Assembly: GCF_000350225.1 (NCBI RefSeq)
Contig: NW_005179334.1
Coordinates: forward strand, 466,750 to 530,749
Reading direction: 5' to 3'
From: Chondrus crispus
Lineage: Eukaryota > Rhodophyta > Florideophyceae > Gigartinales > Gigartinaceae
Length of the DNA: 64,000 bases
A program made the position numbers and the translations under genes. This document shows, in pieces, positions 30,948-42,500 of the stretch. Position 1 is the stretch's first letter, and every line of letters begins with the position of its first letter. The notes below the pieces were generated by a model, which was given only the letters and a program-made list of their open reading frames with translations, was not told the DNA's origin and searched no databases.

Positions 30948-31262
30948 CCCGCGATTTCATTAAATCATGTTTTTGGGCGCAATTGCGCGCAAAAACTGCC
31001 AGATAATGCTGCAAAATGAAAAAATCACCACTTCGGCCTTCTTCAGGCGACCCACCGGGTAATCGCGATCAACCATCCAAATCCAGATCCCCCATGCCTT
31101 CCTAGGGTCCCTGTAGCCCATCTCCATCATGGAGATGTAACGTGTAAGTCGTGGCTACCATTGTGCAAAGTCGTTTCTTCACGAAGAATCATGAAGTTTC
31201 TCAGTTTCTGCATGAATAAACAAGCAAAAAGCAAAAATGAAAAAACAACCCGAAATCGCGGG
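30948..31262. mobile_element. 315-bp MITE present in only one of two paralogous blocks
   Basis: Perfect 11-base inverted ends CCCGCGATTTC, with flanking 6-base duplication ttgaaa (30942-30947, 31263-31268). The second block reads straight through with one ttgaaa at about 45586, an empty site. No coding capacity. Superfamily not assigned. Confidence 0.9.
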
Positions 31263-32004
31263 TTGAAACCTCCCAAAAGAAAAATTGAAACCGTGGATGA
31301 CATCAAAATTGAAAAGAAATAAAATTCGCAGACTTTTAGGTTATGATATCGCTAGGTTGATAGATCTATCACACTAGAGTGCTCAGGGAAGTGGTAGTCT
31401 TGAGGTCTCAAGACTACGTACTTCGTCGAGAGATCATCCTTCTGCATGTAGGCGAAGTTGGCTGCGTCATAAATGCGATTTAGAATTTCAGGAGTGCGCA
31501 GCCCGCGTGACATGACCCCTATACACCAGTACACTTGCTGCTTATCTACAGAATATATCTATGCTGTGCATTGTACAGACAGCAAGCTTCTCATGTCGAG
31601 AGACCGGCATGCAGATGCACAACTGCTGGAATATGCATCCACCCATACAACACAGCACTACACTTAGGGCACTGCCATTAGGGCACCTTTCCTCGACATC
31701 CCAAAAAAGCCTTCGTCGCCTCCCCCACCGATAGAGGAAGGAGGCAAAGCGAAGGAAATAGAGGAAAGATGGAGGATTCAAGTGCTAGAATAGGTGCAGG
31801 AATAAAGCAAGAGGGTAGGTGGACCGACTATAGTTTTTCAAGCGGGGTGTGTGAATCGAAGACCGATGACTCCTCGTTTAGTCGTCGTCGCTCGTTGGTT
31901 AAAGTCTGTTCTCTGAGGGACAGACTGTCCTGTGCGGTCTTACACTACCCAAAATTGCTATGGGTCATTTCGAGATAGATATCACATAGATGAAGCGAGA
32001 GCGA
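31263..32004. other. Intergenic region between copies 2 and 3
   Basis: No gene. It mostly matches 45586-46080 in the second block. 31740-31850 is also similar to 51033-51125, upstream of copy 6, in plus orientation. Confidence 0.6.
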
Positions 32005-32018
32005 CGCATTGTTGCCGT
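32005..32018 (+). promoter_or_regulatory. Conserved upstream motif, copy 3
   Basis: cgcattgttgccgt, 307 bases before ATG 32312, inside a 300-base region also conserved upstream of copies 5 and 7. Confidence 0.5.
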
Positions 32019-32311
32019 CTACTACATCGTTGTCGTCTTCACGCTGTATGTCACCAAATTGTCGGAGAATGAACACGCACTCGCAGTGACGAATGGCTCT
32101 GACGCTCTTCAGAACCTGCCGGTGCGGATACCGTCTCAAACGCCGAGATGGCCCTCCACTTTCCCTAGAAGAAACAAGAGTACTGTGCAGTAACTTGCTT
32201 CACAAGCCGCCCTGTCCTGTGTTTTGCGAAGAACGCAGCTCTTCGAAACATTCCCTTCCCTCTCCCCACGTTTCAATCTATCCTTCTTGTTCGCCCCTCC
32301 CTGACGCAGCC

Positions 32312-33826
32312 ATGACTCTTCTCCAGCAGTTAGACGTCACGCCCGACTTTAGCTTTTCCACAGTCCAAACGTCCAGCGACAATGTCAATGGCCTCATCAT
32401 ATCACTGCTCACTGTCTTCATCATATCCAACATCCTGTCAGTCACTTCCAAGCTCATCTTTAGCTCCCGCGAAAAAAGCTTCGAATACTCCTCTTGGGTC
32501 CGCTCGTTCATCTTTGTGAGCAGCGACGACCCCATCCGCATTCTCTCTTGGGTTTGGCACAGGTACTCATACAAGGAGAAGGGCAGCACACGTTACAGGA
32601 ACGAAATCCAACTCCGCAGGCTTCTCCTCCCCCTTATGGCGAGGCTCTTCATTTTGGTTACTGCCATCACATCTGTTGCCATCTCCATCCCGAGTGAAAA
32701 GCGCCTGAGTGGGTGTGAGAAGGGCGATTTTCGAATCCAAATGGACCCTAACGTTCGAACGCCGGCTCCGGATTTAAATAGGGTTTGCGCCGAAATTCCG
32801 CTGACAACTACACTGGGCGAGGTCAGGTCCTTTGTGTCGTATTGTTCTTGCTTAGTGGAGTTAGGGTTTGATTTTGTTCCTAAGGGGGAAGGTCAAGCCA
32901 TAATTTTTTCGATAACTGACCGCAGAGGTCGTCTAAGGACGATAATAAGTAGTACGGGAGAGATTGTGTCAAGTAAATTTTACATCCAGTGGGTTCAGAA
33001 CAGACGGCAAAGAGAGAACGACACATCGCTCCTCTTCACAAATTTTCATAAGATCGATTCCGGTGTTCATCTCCAAGTCATTGCCAACGCACTCCGTTCA
33101 GAGACAGGACAAGAATGCAACGCCATGGTTACCACCCCAGAGATAGAGTCTGAACACGGTGGAAGAGGGAAAGGGCAGCGATTGGATTGCGATTTTGATG
33201 CCCTCGGTCTCATATCAAGGATCCAAGCGTATGTCACAGGCTCATTGACTTTGAACAAGCATCGTCGTGGCGAAATGGACAATCGATTAGAGTTGAATCC
33301 CCTCACCGGCGAAGTGCGTGAAACGGCTGCATGTCCAATTGACGTCGTTGTCAGTCGCCCGATCGTCAACATCCTCCCGCTCGCCCTCATGCTCGTCTTG
33401 TGGGGTATCATCAACGTACTCGTTAGCATTTACACGTCTAGGCGGGGAAACGCTTTCGACATGGGCTTCCATGTCGTCAAGGAAGCACTGGGGCACGACA
33501 CGACTTCCAACCCTCTGGAAGAAAACTCGAATCGCGGAGAGGCGATGGAACTGCCCTTGCGCAAATGGCGCTGCGGCGCTGGTGCTGCGCATGAAGGCTT
33601 TATCGGGCGAGATGGAGATGTCCCAGTGCAGGGCTTTGACTCCTTTACAAACGTGTGTGGTTGCACGCAAGTGGTGACGGAGATAGAAGCGGCGAGTGCG
33701 CTGGCGGAGTCTGCGCCTGGTACGGCGGCTCCTGATGACAGGCTATGGCACGGGGCTGCGCAATGGCAGGTGCAGCAGCAGGCTGACGATAAAGCGAAGC
33801 AGACGGTCCCGGTGAGCCACACGTAG
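32312..33826 (+). CDS. Three-pass membrane protein family, copy 3
   Basis: 504 residues from ATG 32312. An upstream in-frame ATG at 32093 is not conserved as a start in other copies. It has the same three passes and seven outer cysteines. The variable outer stretch (GRLRTIISSTGEIVSSKFYI, WVQNRRQRENDTS) is of the copy 7 type, although its flanks and position match copy 5. Pass 3 and the tail (LVLWGIINVLVSIYTS, FDMGFHVVKEALG) match copies 2 and 4. It ends VPVSHT after a short Gln-rich tail. Intact frame. An upstream region of about 300 bases is shared with copies 5 and 7. Function unknown. Confidence 0.85.
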   Translation: MTLLQQLDVTPDFSFSTVQTSSDNVNGLIISLLTVFIISNILSVTSKLIFSSREKSFEYSSWVRSFIFVSSDDPIRILSWVWHRYSYKEKGSTRYRNEIQLRRLLLPLMARLFILVTAITSVAISIPSEKRLSGCEKGDFRIQMDPNVRTPAPDLNRVCAEIPLTTTLGEVRSFVSYCSCLVELGFDFVPKGEGQAIIFSITDRRGRLRTIISSTGEIVSSKFYIQWVQNRRQRENDTSLLFTNFHKIDSGVHLQVIANALRSETGQECNAMVTTPEIESEHGGRGKGQRLDCDFDALGLISRIQAYVTGSLTLNKHRRGEMDNRLELNPLTGEVRETAACPIDVVVSRPIVNILPLALMLVLWGIINVLVSIYTSRRGNAFDMGFHVVKEALGHDTTSNPLEENSNRGEAMELPLRKWRCGAGAAHEGFIGRDGDVPVQGFDSFTNVCGCTQVVTEIEAASALAESAPGTAAPDDRLWHGAAQWQVQQQADDKAKQTVPVSHT

Positions 33827-34201
33827 TCCGGATCAGGACTGTCGCAGCAGTCGCGCGAACCGGGGCCACCTTTTAGGGCGCTGCCTCCCGCCATGCAGAA
33901 TTCGCCGGTGTCGGAGCCGCCACATCATTAGTAGCTACGCGCGCCGACTTGAAGTTTAGCACCACCGGCCTGTAACTTGAACGTGATTTAAAGCACTGCA
34001 GGGGATACACAACAACGCCCTCTGAGTGCAGTGCGCAGCAAGATCACGTTCATTTAATTTACTCCGCTGCAACGGAAGACCCAATTATGAGGTCTTTTAG
34101 GATTTGCAGCAGACCAGATCATAGGCTTTAGTAAAAGTCTTACTAAGTAAAAACCCCATGGTGTCAAAGCACGAGCCGGCGCGGGTGTCTTCTGCTGCCG
34201 C

Positions 34202-34453
34202 GGTCATCGCGGGGGGCGTGGGAGAGACGCGGCGCGGCGGTACAGCGGTGGTGGGGGAAGGGGTGGATGGATGGATGAGGTGCAGATTTACGTCATGTGA
34301 GTGTGGCGGGGGCGTGGTACATAACTTTACTGCATGCACAGTCGGGAGCCAGGGAGGGACGTGATTGCTGCTCTGCATTGTCACGGCCCACAGGCGGTAA
34401 ATTAGAGCGTTGAAGCGGCGGTGGCCGACTTAGGGCACTTCCGCGGCAGCAGT
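34202..34453 (-). repeat. Inverted copy of the copy 1 promoter, first part
   Basis: The reverse complement of this stretch matches about 16490-16731, ending with the ATGACC start of copy 1 at 34207-34202 but with no gene body behind it. It continues at 39397-39471 on the far side of the inserted copia element. It would point leftwards into the 3' side of copy 3. Confidence 0.9.
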
Positions 34454-34760
34454 TGTGTAATTCTGTGTTGACCTCACTTGATGTAGTCGGTGCCCCGCAA
34501 TACTGTGATCATACTATAATTGCGTGGCTAATAGCAATAATTACCTGTCCGTCCATGTGCATCTATGTGAGTCAAGACATAGCTACCTTGTCCACTGCAT
34601 TGGTTCACTTCCCTTTTGTGTACCTCGATACACTTTTCTATAAGTACTGTAGGAGATCGCTACTCGGAAATGGTGGAGCAGCGACACCGATGTAATCCAC
34701 CTCATCCGATACATTAAAGTTCTCACATTGTTTCCCTCTGCACAGTTGTCTTTATATTCA
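34454..34760 (+). repeat. 5' LTR of the copia element
   Basis: 307 bases, starting tgtgtaattctg and ending tttatattca. It should hold the element promoter; no clear TATA was singled out. Confidence 0.93.
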
Positions 34761-34773
34761 GTTATGGGCCCAG
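34761..34773 (+). promoter_or_regulatory. Primer binding site of the copia element
   Basis: gttatgggcccag directly after the LTR. The core gttatgggcc is shared with the other copia element (16262-16272). Confidence 0.6.
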
Positions 34774-34943
34774 ATCTGCCCTCGCGTTCTCGATTCTCTT
34801 GGGACATCAAGACCCCTCCTTGGACAGATGGGAAGGGTTCTCAGGAAGGATAATTCGATTCAGTTCAACTATGGAAGCCGTTTCACGATGCTCTTCAAGC
34901 TACCAATCCAAACAAGATACCTGGCAACCTCCAAGGCATTGTT

Positions 34944-36404
34944 TTGAAGTCGCAACTTTATGGAAGAGCCAAAGATATTGTTAAGCGAATTCCTTCTGAT
35001 ACTATTACTACTGATGACAGTGCACTCGCAGTTGCAAAATTGATTCACAAAGTGGACCCTCTTTCCAAAGTTTCCGAGTGCTATGAGAGATTCACAGGGT
35101 TACTGCAGTCGAAAAGAGGATCAAATGAGTCTCTCAAAAACTTTGAGTCCAGATTTTTCGCCCTTGTTTGCCGCTTCACCGATACATCTGATACCCATGA
35201 TGCTCTTCTACCGGATTCACTTGTCTTCTTTATGCCGTTGGCGAACTGCAACATCGATAACAACCAACGTATAGCCATACTAGCCGCTTTCGCTCCGAAA
35301 CCCTCAGGTGATGCGGAAAACTCAGTACTGGACAAGATATCCTATGAAAGCGTTGCCTCGATCATTCGCTCCTCTGACAATCCAACTGAATCAAGATCAA
35401 GCTACACTGAGACTCTTTATGCGCACAGTGCTCAACGCTTTCGTTCTGGTTATCGGAAGCAGCGAAAAAGACTGGCACCTCACGAGCTTGCTGACTTGAA
35501 AAGCAAATCGATATGCAGGTCCTATGGCATTAAAGGGCATTGGGCCAACGATAACATTTGTCATAAGTCTGGCCCAGCAGCTGCAAAAGGTCCCATCAAG
35601 CATTCAAATTCACGCCAGCATCATCTCCCACAACATGCAGAGCAAAACGGAAACAGAACTGGAAGCGTTGCCTTTTTTATGGGCACGTTATCCCATGACA
35701 TCACCGAGGGAATGTTTGGTCCGTTGGTCGATGATGGAGCACCGTACATTGGCCTAGGCATGCAACAACTTACGGACATCGCGGAACAAATCATGGTTGG
35801 ATGGAATGGGCAGCTTGGGAGTTTACCACCAGAAGTTCGCGACCGGCCGTTTTGGCAATACGGAAGGGGTTCGCATGCGAGTATGAGAAGACGAATTCTT
35901 GGTACAATTGTTTTGTCCATGAGATCAAATCAGAACGAGCAGGTTGACGTAACACATCTCGTTATTGCAGGCTCCTCCCAATGGGTCATTGGCAGGAATG
36001 TCACGAAATGTACTGACATTATTCATCAAAACGGTAATTACATTCGGTTCAAGCATATCTCTGGCAGACAAATCTCAACTGTGCAGCTTGAGGACCATGG
36101 GGATCACAGCTATATTCCGCTGAGCCGTTTCTTTCACAAAACATTTGCCTCCATCAACGACCCAGATACAAATGCCCATTTGGCATACTCATCTGGGACA
36201 CCCCTCGATTCATTTATTGCATCTTCCCTGGATATGAGGCACATTCTTCAACGAGTTCATGAACATGTATGTGAACACGCCAGTTACAGTGACATGCGTA
36301 CATTGCTGCAAAGGAATCAACTGTGGACTGATGAATCGCGTCTACTACTGTCATCGATACTGGAAAACTGTCCCCATTGCATCCTCACGAAACCCCGCAC
36401 GTGA
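34944..36404 (+). pseudogene. Copia gag and protease
   Basis: 486 codons. The gag helical region includes SLKNFESRFFALVCRFTDTS. The nucleocapsid knuckle CRSYGIKGHWANDNIC has Tyr where the second Cys is expected. The protease region has LVDDGAPYIGLG, with Asp in place of the usual Ser/Thr of the D-S/T-G-A site. The frame ends in the pre-integrase zinc region (HVCEHASYSDM ... CPHC) at TGA 36402-36404. The downstream amino acids continue in the same frame, so the stop is a nonsense change (CGA to TGA would explain it). These substitutions suggest an inactive element that moved in trans or decayed quickly. Confidence 0.8.
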
Positions 36405-36454
36405 ATGCGCCACGTCTCTCTGTCAAGGCTGACATCAAATTTCAATGAGGCTGT

Positions 36455-38941
36455 ATGTGTGAATCATTTTTTCTTGACGGAACAATTATGTTTCATTTAA
36501 TGGACAAAGCTACCAGATACTCTTTTGCAGCTGCGGTTCAATCAAAAAAAATATCTGAGGCCATAATTCTTTTCGACACTGCTTGGATCAACATGTTTTG
36601 GGCTCCAGGCATAGTTTTCGGGGATAAGGCTTTTGACACGGACCAATTTCGAAACCACTTGAAGTATCACGACATTCAGTTTGCGCCGATCCCTGCCAGG
36701 CGCCATAACAAAAACGCTATTGATTCTAAACACCGCGTCATTAGAGACGTTTACCTTAGGCTCTCAGGCCAGCATCCCACTGGCAGTCAAGCCCTACTAG
36801 CCGTTAATGCTGTAAGGGTCTCAAATGACCTGTATGGGAACGACCTAGCCTCCGCCTATGAGCTTGCACATGGCTATTCCAGACCATTCCTGACCAAGCA
36901 TCGCATTGCACTTCCCGATGAAATAAGAGAGGCACATGAGGATCTGATTGCGAAAAGAAAATTAAATAAGATCATGAGATCCCATTCGATCAAAGAAAAT
37001 CGCATCAATACAGGAGATATGGTCCAAGTTTATGTCAAGCATGAAAATGAGAAGCGTGGAGTATGGTCAGAGCCAAAGCCGGTTCTAAAATTTGACAATG
37101 CATCTAGAACAGTTACAGTTTCTGGAAAAGGATCACGTGTCCTTGAGGTAGCTGTCGAAGATGTCCGCCACGCTCTTGCATCCAGAACTCTCACTGAAAT
37201 TATTCAGGAGGCGATGAATACTTGTGATGAACACCTGTCTGAAGCGCTTGTTGCACCTTCTCACTCCGACCAGGATAGGAATTCTCAGAAAACTGCTTGT
37301 ACTTCAAATAATGATTTTTCTGAGATTAACAATCTTGAGATACATCCTGCATTCGAAGGGGACTATTATCTGACGTATGCACCCGGTGGTACTGCGATAC
37401 AATCAGCCAGGATCGAACTCCTGCCAGGCACGACTCTCTCTAGTTCTATGCAAAAAGACCTTAAAACATATGAATCACGTTTCGGAAGCAAAGAATTCAT
37501 GCTTCATGAGGCACAAGGTCTTCCAACCCATGTGACTCACAACGCCTACGTCACAGAAGAATCCTCATTCCTCAGTTTTTGCACAAAAGTACACCGCGCA
37601 AAAGTTTCTATGTATGCAAATGTCATTGGAAGTCATGTCCTCTACAAGATACAGACACTAGACGACGATTCCAGGCTCTGTAAAGCACGCATTGCGCCAC
37701 ATGGAAATCATGACAATGAAAAGGCAACTCTCAAGACGGATTCTGCATCTTGCCCTCCGGTTGGATTCCGCTTTCTGCTGTCAATCTGTGTGATTTACCG
37801 GTGGATTGTCTCAAAAATAGATGTGAAGAGTGCCTTTCTTCAATCTGGCAAAGCTGAAAGGGATGTTTACGTCACGCCACCACGCGAATGCCAAGACCGA
37901 AGATTTGTGTGGCTTCTGGACGTGGCAACGTATGGTTTAGTGAATGCGAACGCCAAGTGGCAGCGCCATTCTGATGACACGCTTCTGGAAATAGGACTGT
38001 GCTCACTTGGCCACATTCCACAAGTCTTGTACTTGAAGGATGAAAATCGACTGGTACTACTCGTTGTAAAAGTTGTCGATGATATCCTAGTTGGTGGATC
38101 CGAGGAACATAAGAAACGATTTATCGAGAAACTCAAACCTGTATACACGTTAGGCACAATTGTGCACCTTCCCGGACACCTAAAGTTCTTTGTAATTTCC
38201 GTCACACAAGATGAGAATGTTGTCATCAATATTTCTAATGACGACAAAATGCAAGAAATCACTCCATACTGTCTTCCGCGTCTCCGCCGAAAAGATATTC
38301 ATGAACCGTTGAACTCCGTAGAGAAGCATGCATTTCAGTCTATCAACGGTTCCCTTGGATTCCTCGGTATGTCCGTCAGTCCTTTTACTGCATTTGCATC
38401 TAGCCACCTGCAACAAACTGGTGGAACCCCAACTGTGCATGATCTTGTGCGGCAAGCTGCCCGACTCAAAGACGTCAAACACCTGGGCACCACCTCCTGC
38501 TATAAAAGACCGGTCCAAAAAGGTCACAAGAATCTCACATTTATTATTTTCGCTGATGCGGGTAGGCCGTCCACACATGGACAGCTAGGTTTTATCGGTG
38601 GATTGCTGATTGGTAACGTCCAGTCAGGGTCTATTGTGCACATGATAACCTGGAGTTCACATCTCTCAGCCCGACCCGTCAAGTCAATAGCATCTGCTGA
38701 AGTATTGGCATCGGGATGTGCGATAGAAGAAGGCGAGATATTATGTGACGCCTATTCCAAGCTTTTCGGAATAAAAATTCACCTGCACGTCTTGGTCGAC
38801 TCCAAAGACCTGTTCAACTCTTTATCTACTTGCCGTACACCAGAAGACAAGTCAATCAGAGCCGATATTGCACTTCTCAGATACAATTTCGAAACACAGC
38901 TCGTCAATCAAATTATTTGGATCCCCGGCTCAATGGATTAG
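36455..38941 (+). pseudogene. Copia integrase, reverse transcriptase and RNase H
   Basis: 828 codons in one frame. Integrase has the first Asp in FLDGTIMFHLMDKATRYS, the second in IVFGDKAF, and NAIDSKHRVIRD, where Asp stands for the usual catalytic Glu. The reverse transcriptase has KIDVKSAFLQSGKAERDVYV and the catalytic VVDDILVGG (YVDD in most relatives). RNase H follows with IIFADAGRPSTHGQLG, SAEVLASG and LVDSKDLFNSL. The last residues (GLADPLTKK) are in another frame from about 38935. The start is one frame away from gag, with the shift in the run of T near 36465. Confidence 0.85.
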
Positions 38942-39073
38942 CGGATCCTCTCACTAAGAAGAACTTGCCACTCATGCAGGCGTTACTGCTTACCCTTTTT
39001 TCTGGTGAACTTCCACTTGACTTTCCACAGATGGAATGCCGAGAATCCTCTGCACCGCTTGGTTGACAAATAA

Positions 39074-39084
39074 GTGCGGGGGAG
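39074..39084 (+). other. Polypurine tract of the copia element
   Basis: gtgcgggggag directly before the 3' LTR, the usual plus-strand primer position. Confidence 0.6.
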
Positions 39085-39391
39085 TGTGTAATTCTGTGTT
39101 GACCTCACTTGATGTAGTCGGTGCCCCGCAATACTGTGATCATACTATAATTGCGTGGCTAATAGCAAGAATTACCTGTCCGTCCATGTGCATCTATGTG
39201 AGTCAAGACATAGCTACCTTGCCCACTGCATTGGTTCACTTCCCTTTTGTGTACCTCGATACACTTTTCTATAAGTACTGTAGGAGATCACTACTCGGAA
39301 ATGGTGGAGCAGCGGCACCGATGTAATCCACCTCATCCGATACATTAAAGTTCTCACATTGTTTCCCTCTGCACAGTTGTCTTTATATTCA
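39085..39391 (+). repeat. 3' LTR of the copia element
   Basis: 307 bases, differing from the 5' LTR at four sites. Followed by the target duplication gcagt. Confidence 0.93.
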
Positions 39392-39396
39392 GCAGT

Positions 39397-39471
39397 GCAA
39401 CCCCGCGGGAAGAGGATTTGGCAACATTACAACGCTCCGGCTGCTGCCATGAGGAGAAAAGGGCTCAGCAG
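39397..39471 (-). repeat. Inverted copy of the copy 1 promoter, second part
   Basis: Continues 34202-34453 after the copia insertion. The reverse complement matches 16409-16490, ending at ctcagcag, exactly where the minus-strand copia LTR begins in the first copy. Confidence 0.85.
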
Positions 39472-39746
39472 GACTGCCTGGCATGTCAAGTTATGTGGGC
39501 GGGATCGCTTCCACTCTCTCGGGCGGCATGAAGCAGACGGTGCGGGTCATAGAAAACCCTTGTGGCAGACGTCTCCCAAAAGGGCGCCACCAATGAGCAA
39601 CCAGACGCTGGAGATGCCAGACTGCGACCCATACCGCGCCGGTAGCTCGCTGGGCGCCGCCTCGCAGGACGACGCGAGCGCCTCTGCGCGTTGGGGATGA
39701 CCCGCAGCTCAGGCTCTGGGGCGCGCGCCGGTTGCACGGTACACTA

Positions 39747-41887
39747 CAGTGAATCCTCGCTAACTGCATATGAAAAGTGGACGGCTTACGTATGCAATTG
39801 GCGAACATATGCACTTGTCGAAAATGTCCATATATTGGGCATCTATGGAACATCAGTAAACGCCTCATTTTTATTCAAAAAATTCAGATATGCGGGTCTG
39901 CCGTGCTGACTTGGCCTGCTGGAGTTTTACATCACGCTGCAAGGTGCGCAGAGAGCCCAAGACTAGCGGGTCTGCAAAGTCCGCGCTCTCAAGAAGGTGG
40001 CGCACTACAACAATACACCTCAAGCGCTCTTCATATCCGACCCCCTCCAAGTATGATGCAGTCTCTGCATCACTTTCCTCGCTTTCAACTTCCCCTTCTG
40101 TCATCGCCGGCACTGCCTCCGACACAAGAGTTGTGTCATCGGCTTCCTCTAAAACATTGTTCTCATCCCCAGGATTTGTTATAAAATCAATATCCATCTG
40201 TGTCTGAGGTGCGAGGAGTTCGGACAATGCAGCCAATACCTCTGCCACTGTACTATCTTCAACACTTTGCACCTCTTCAGTTCCCATCACTAAACCCGTG
40301 TGTTACCAGCAATTCTTCAAAACTGAGGCTGGAATGTCGTCCCACATTCGTCTCATCGCCTTCATAGAAGTCAACTGATCGACTTTATATATATTTTCCA
40401 CCTTAGCATCCATATAATCCAGCCCTCTCTCGTACTGCCACTTCCGATATCGTACCTTCAGTGCAGCGATAATGCCTGCGTCTAACGGTTGCAGTTTAGA
40501 CGTAGTGTTCGGCGGCAAAAAAAACAATCTCCACGTTATCGAGTAGTGGCAGAGTTTCCTCTGTACCATGAGCTGAACAATTGTCGAGTAGAAGTAGCAC
40601 TTTTCGGGATGGACTGGAACGAGAAATTTATGAAGAAAAACGTAGAATCCATGTAAAGCGCTCGTCATCCACGCTTTTTTGTTTGCGTGATAGTCAAACC
40701 CCAGCTGCTGTCCTTCATGTTTCTTAAAACACCGAGGCTTCTTTTCTTTTCCAATAAACATCAGTGGAAGGCGCTCCCATACATCCGCGTTACAGCATGC
40801 CAGGTAAGTCAAGCGGAATTTCTCGCCTTTTCGACCAGGTAACCTTTCACTCGCTATCGTGGGATCTGGTGCCATGCCATAGAAGTGGCCAAACTCGTCC
40901 GAATTGAAAACATCACAGTGTTTATAAAACTGAATTTTACTGCGTAGCAAGGGCATTTGACGATCAATTGCAGCCTGGTCTGCATCTCCCGATTTGCCAT
41001 GAGACTTGATGGATTTAAGGTTCCACCGTTTCTGGAAACGGGTCAACCAGCCTGAGCTAAACATAAGCTTGGTTTGTTTCTGCGGCGGAAGGGACAAGTT
41101 CATGAGATGCTGTAACCTCCTTGCCTTCCCTATAATTAAACTTCCATTCACACAGCGCCGTGCGCGAAATTGAGCATTGATCCAGGAATGTAATGCTGCT
41201 TCCAACTCTCTACAATTGCCATAAGTGTAGCGCGTGTGGATTGCTGAAGGAAAGAGGGACGGGTGAGTTGCATTTTTGATAATGCGAGAGATGGTAGATT
41301 CGTTCGGCTTACGGAGGAGGTGGAATTTGTCGTAGGCCCACTGTGCGAGCGCTTCTTGGTCAAATGATTCACCTGCAGAAATTCGACGCACCCGCTCGTC
41401 TATTACTTTCTGTTTCTGGACGACTGTGAGTGAGGTGCGTCGTGTATGGGAGTCCATGTTGTTTTGGTTTGGTGGTTGAGGACGATTGTGAGGCAACTGG
41501 GAGAGCGTGTGCCTATAAACCATGGTGTTGCGATGTTTCACAGTAAAGTGAAGTTGGACTGTAGCCTAATGCCTCTGTCCTACGGCCTAAATTCTGCGTG
41601 CCGCCGCTGGTGTTGACTTTGCAGTCCACCGCCGGTGTTGAATTTGCAGTGCGACGGCGATGGCGAATCACTGCATATTTGTTGTCATACGTTTTTATTT
41701 GTTTCATAGGTTGCCTCTGTATGAGGGTTCGATATGATTGAGGATCACTTTCTTGATGCAGTTATGCGGTATGCAGTCCAGTGTCATATGCAAGCTGGAT
41801 TCGCCACTCCGCAGCTGGTAGCTGACGAACGCATGCAGATATCGAGAATATGCACAAATCGAGCATGCAGTTAGCGAGGATTCACTG
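39747..41887. mobile_element. pogo/Tigger DNA transposon
   Basis: 2141 bp with inverted ends CAGTGAATCCTCGCTAACTG at both sides and TA duplications (39745-39746, 41888-41889), the hallmark of the pogo/Tigger branch of Tc1/mariner. It carries one minus-strand transposase gene that is damaged. About 41600-41652 has a short tandem repeat (ccg.ggtgttga.tttgcagt) between the gene start and the right end. Confidence 0.93.
39871..41457 (-). pseudogene. Tigger-type transposase, disrupted
   Basis: Start chosen at ATG 41457 (MDSHTRRTSL). It has an N-terminal HTH (ALAQWAYDKFHLLRKPNEST), a CENP-B-type HTH (FSSGWLTRFQKRWNLKS), then a DDE_1 catalytic core: first Asp in FNSDEFGHFYGMAPDPT and the third in PPNTTSKLQPLDAGI. 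The second catalytic motif LLLLDNCSAHGTEE is present only in another frame (about 40610-40520), so two opposite one-base indels in T runs (near 40630 and 40515) bracket it. A TAA near 40303 interrupts NCW*HTGL, after which the frame resumes to the C-terminal RQTRISEFFE at 39871. The enzyme would cut and paste the element at TA sites; this copy cannot. Confidence 0.88.
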
Positions 41888-41889
41888 TA

Positions 41890-42497
41890 TACTGCACCCA
41901 GCGTCCCTCACTTGATCGACACATTCATCACTGTTCAAGTAAATATCACGGGCCGTCCTTTAAAAGAAGGATTGGTACATTATTGTGAGGTAGGTTACAG
42001 CGCAGACTGCTGTGCGAGAGCAGACTGCCGTACGAGTACATTGTAGGTGCATAGCACGTCGTGGTCATTGAGAGATTGGGCATGCTATATCTCTGCGTCA
42101 ACAGAAAACGATTTCCCACTGACTTCTCCTCAGAGCGCGAAAGCACAATAATGGTTGCTCCGAGTATTGCTCGGAACATGGGCACGGGTGCTTCCCATGT
42201 CTCGGGCTGAGAATTTAGTGGAGCGGAAAAGGCAGTCACTCATAGAGAATCGGCATCGATGTACGAGTCTTTTCTTCACCCACACAGTCCCACGAACACT
42301 CTTCCATCTTACCGGGTCTTTTCATTTATGGGCTTTGGCGGGGTCTTGTGCCAAACAACTGTTCAAGTGGTCAACCCATTGCCACAGCAACGTTCAAGTT
42401 GGAGCGATGCTGTAAGTCGTGATGATCGGGTGTAAAGCAGACATGAAAACTTGTAATGTGGCATGCACACGTGTACACATACTGTAGTGTATATCTG
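41890..42497. other. Gene-free stretch between two DNA elements
   Basis: No coding or structural feature identified. Confidence 0.5.
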
Positions 42498-42500
42498 TAA

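Larger units (their letters stand above)
28590..34201. repeat. Segmental duplication, first block (copies 2 and 3)
   Basis: 28590-34200 corresponds to about 43282-48270 in the same order and orientation, including intergenic DNA. Differences include a MITE (30948-31262) and a palindrome (30808-30870) only in this block, and extra sequence at about 31595-31635 and 31740-31980. Beyond 34201 the two blocks diverge sharply. Confidence 0.9.
34454..39391 (+). mobile_element. Near-complete Ty1/copia retrotransposon
   Basis: Two 307-base LTRs (34454-34760, 39085-39391) with TGTG...TTCA tips, a 5-base target duplication gcagt (34449-34453, 39392-39396), primer site, gag-pol and polypurine tract. The LTRs differ at four positions by my count (about 1.3%), so insertion was fairly recent. 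Coding is damaged: a TGA at 36402, a frameshift near 36465 and another near 38935. It sits in the inverted promoter copy. Confidence 0.93.
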
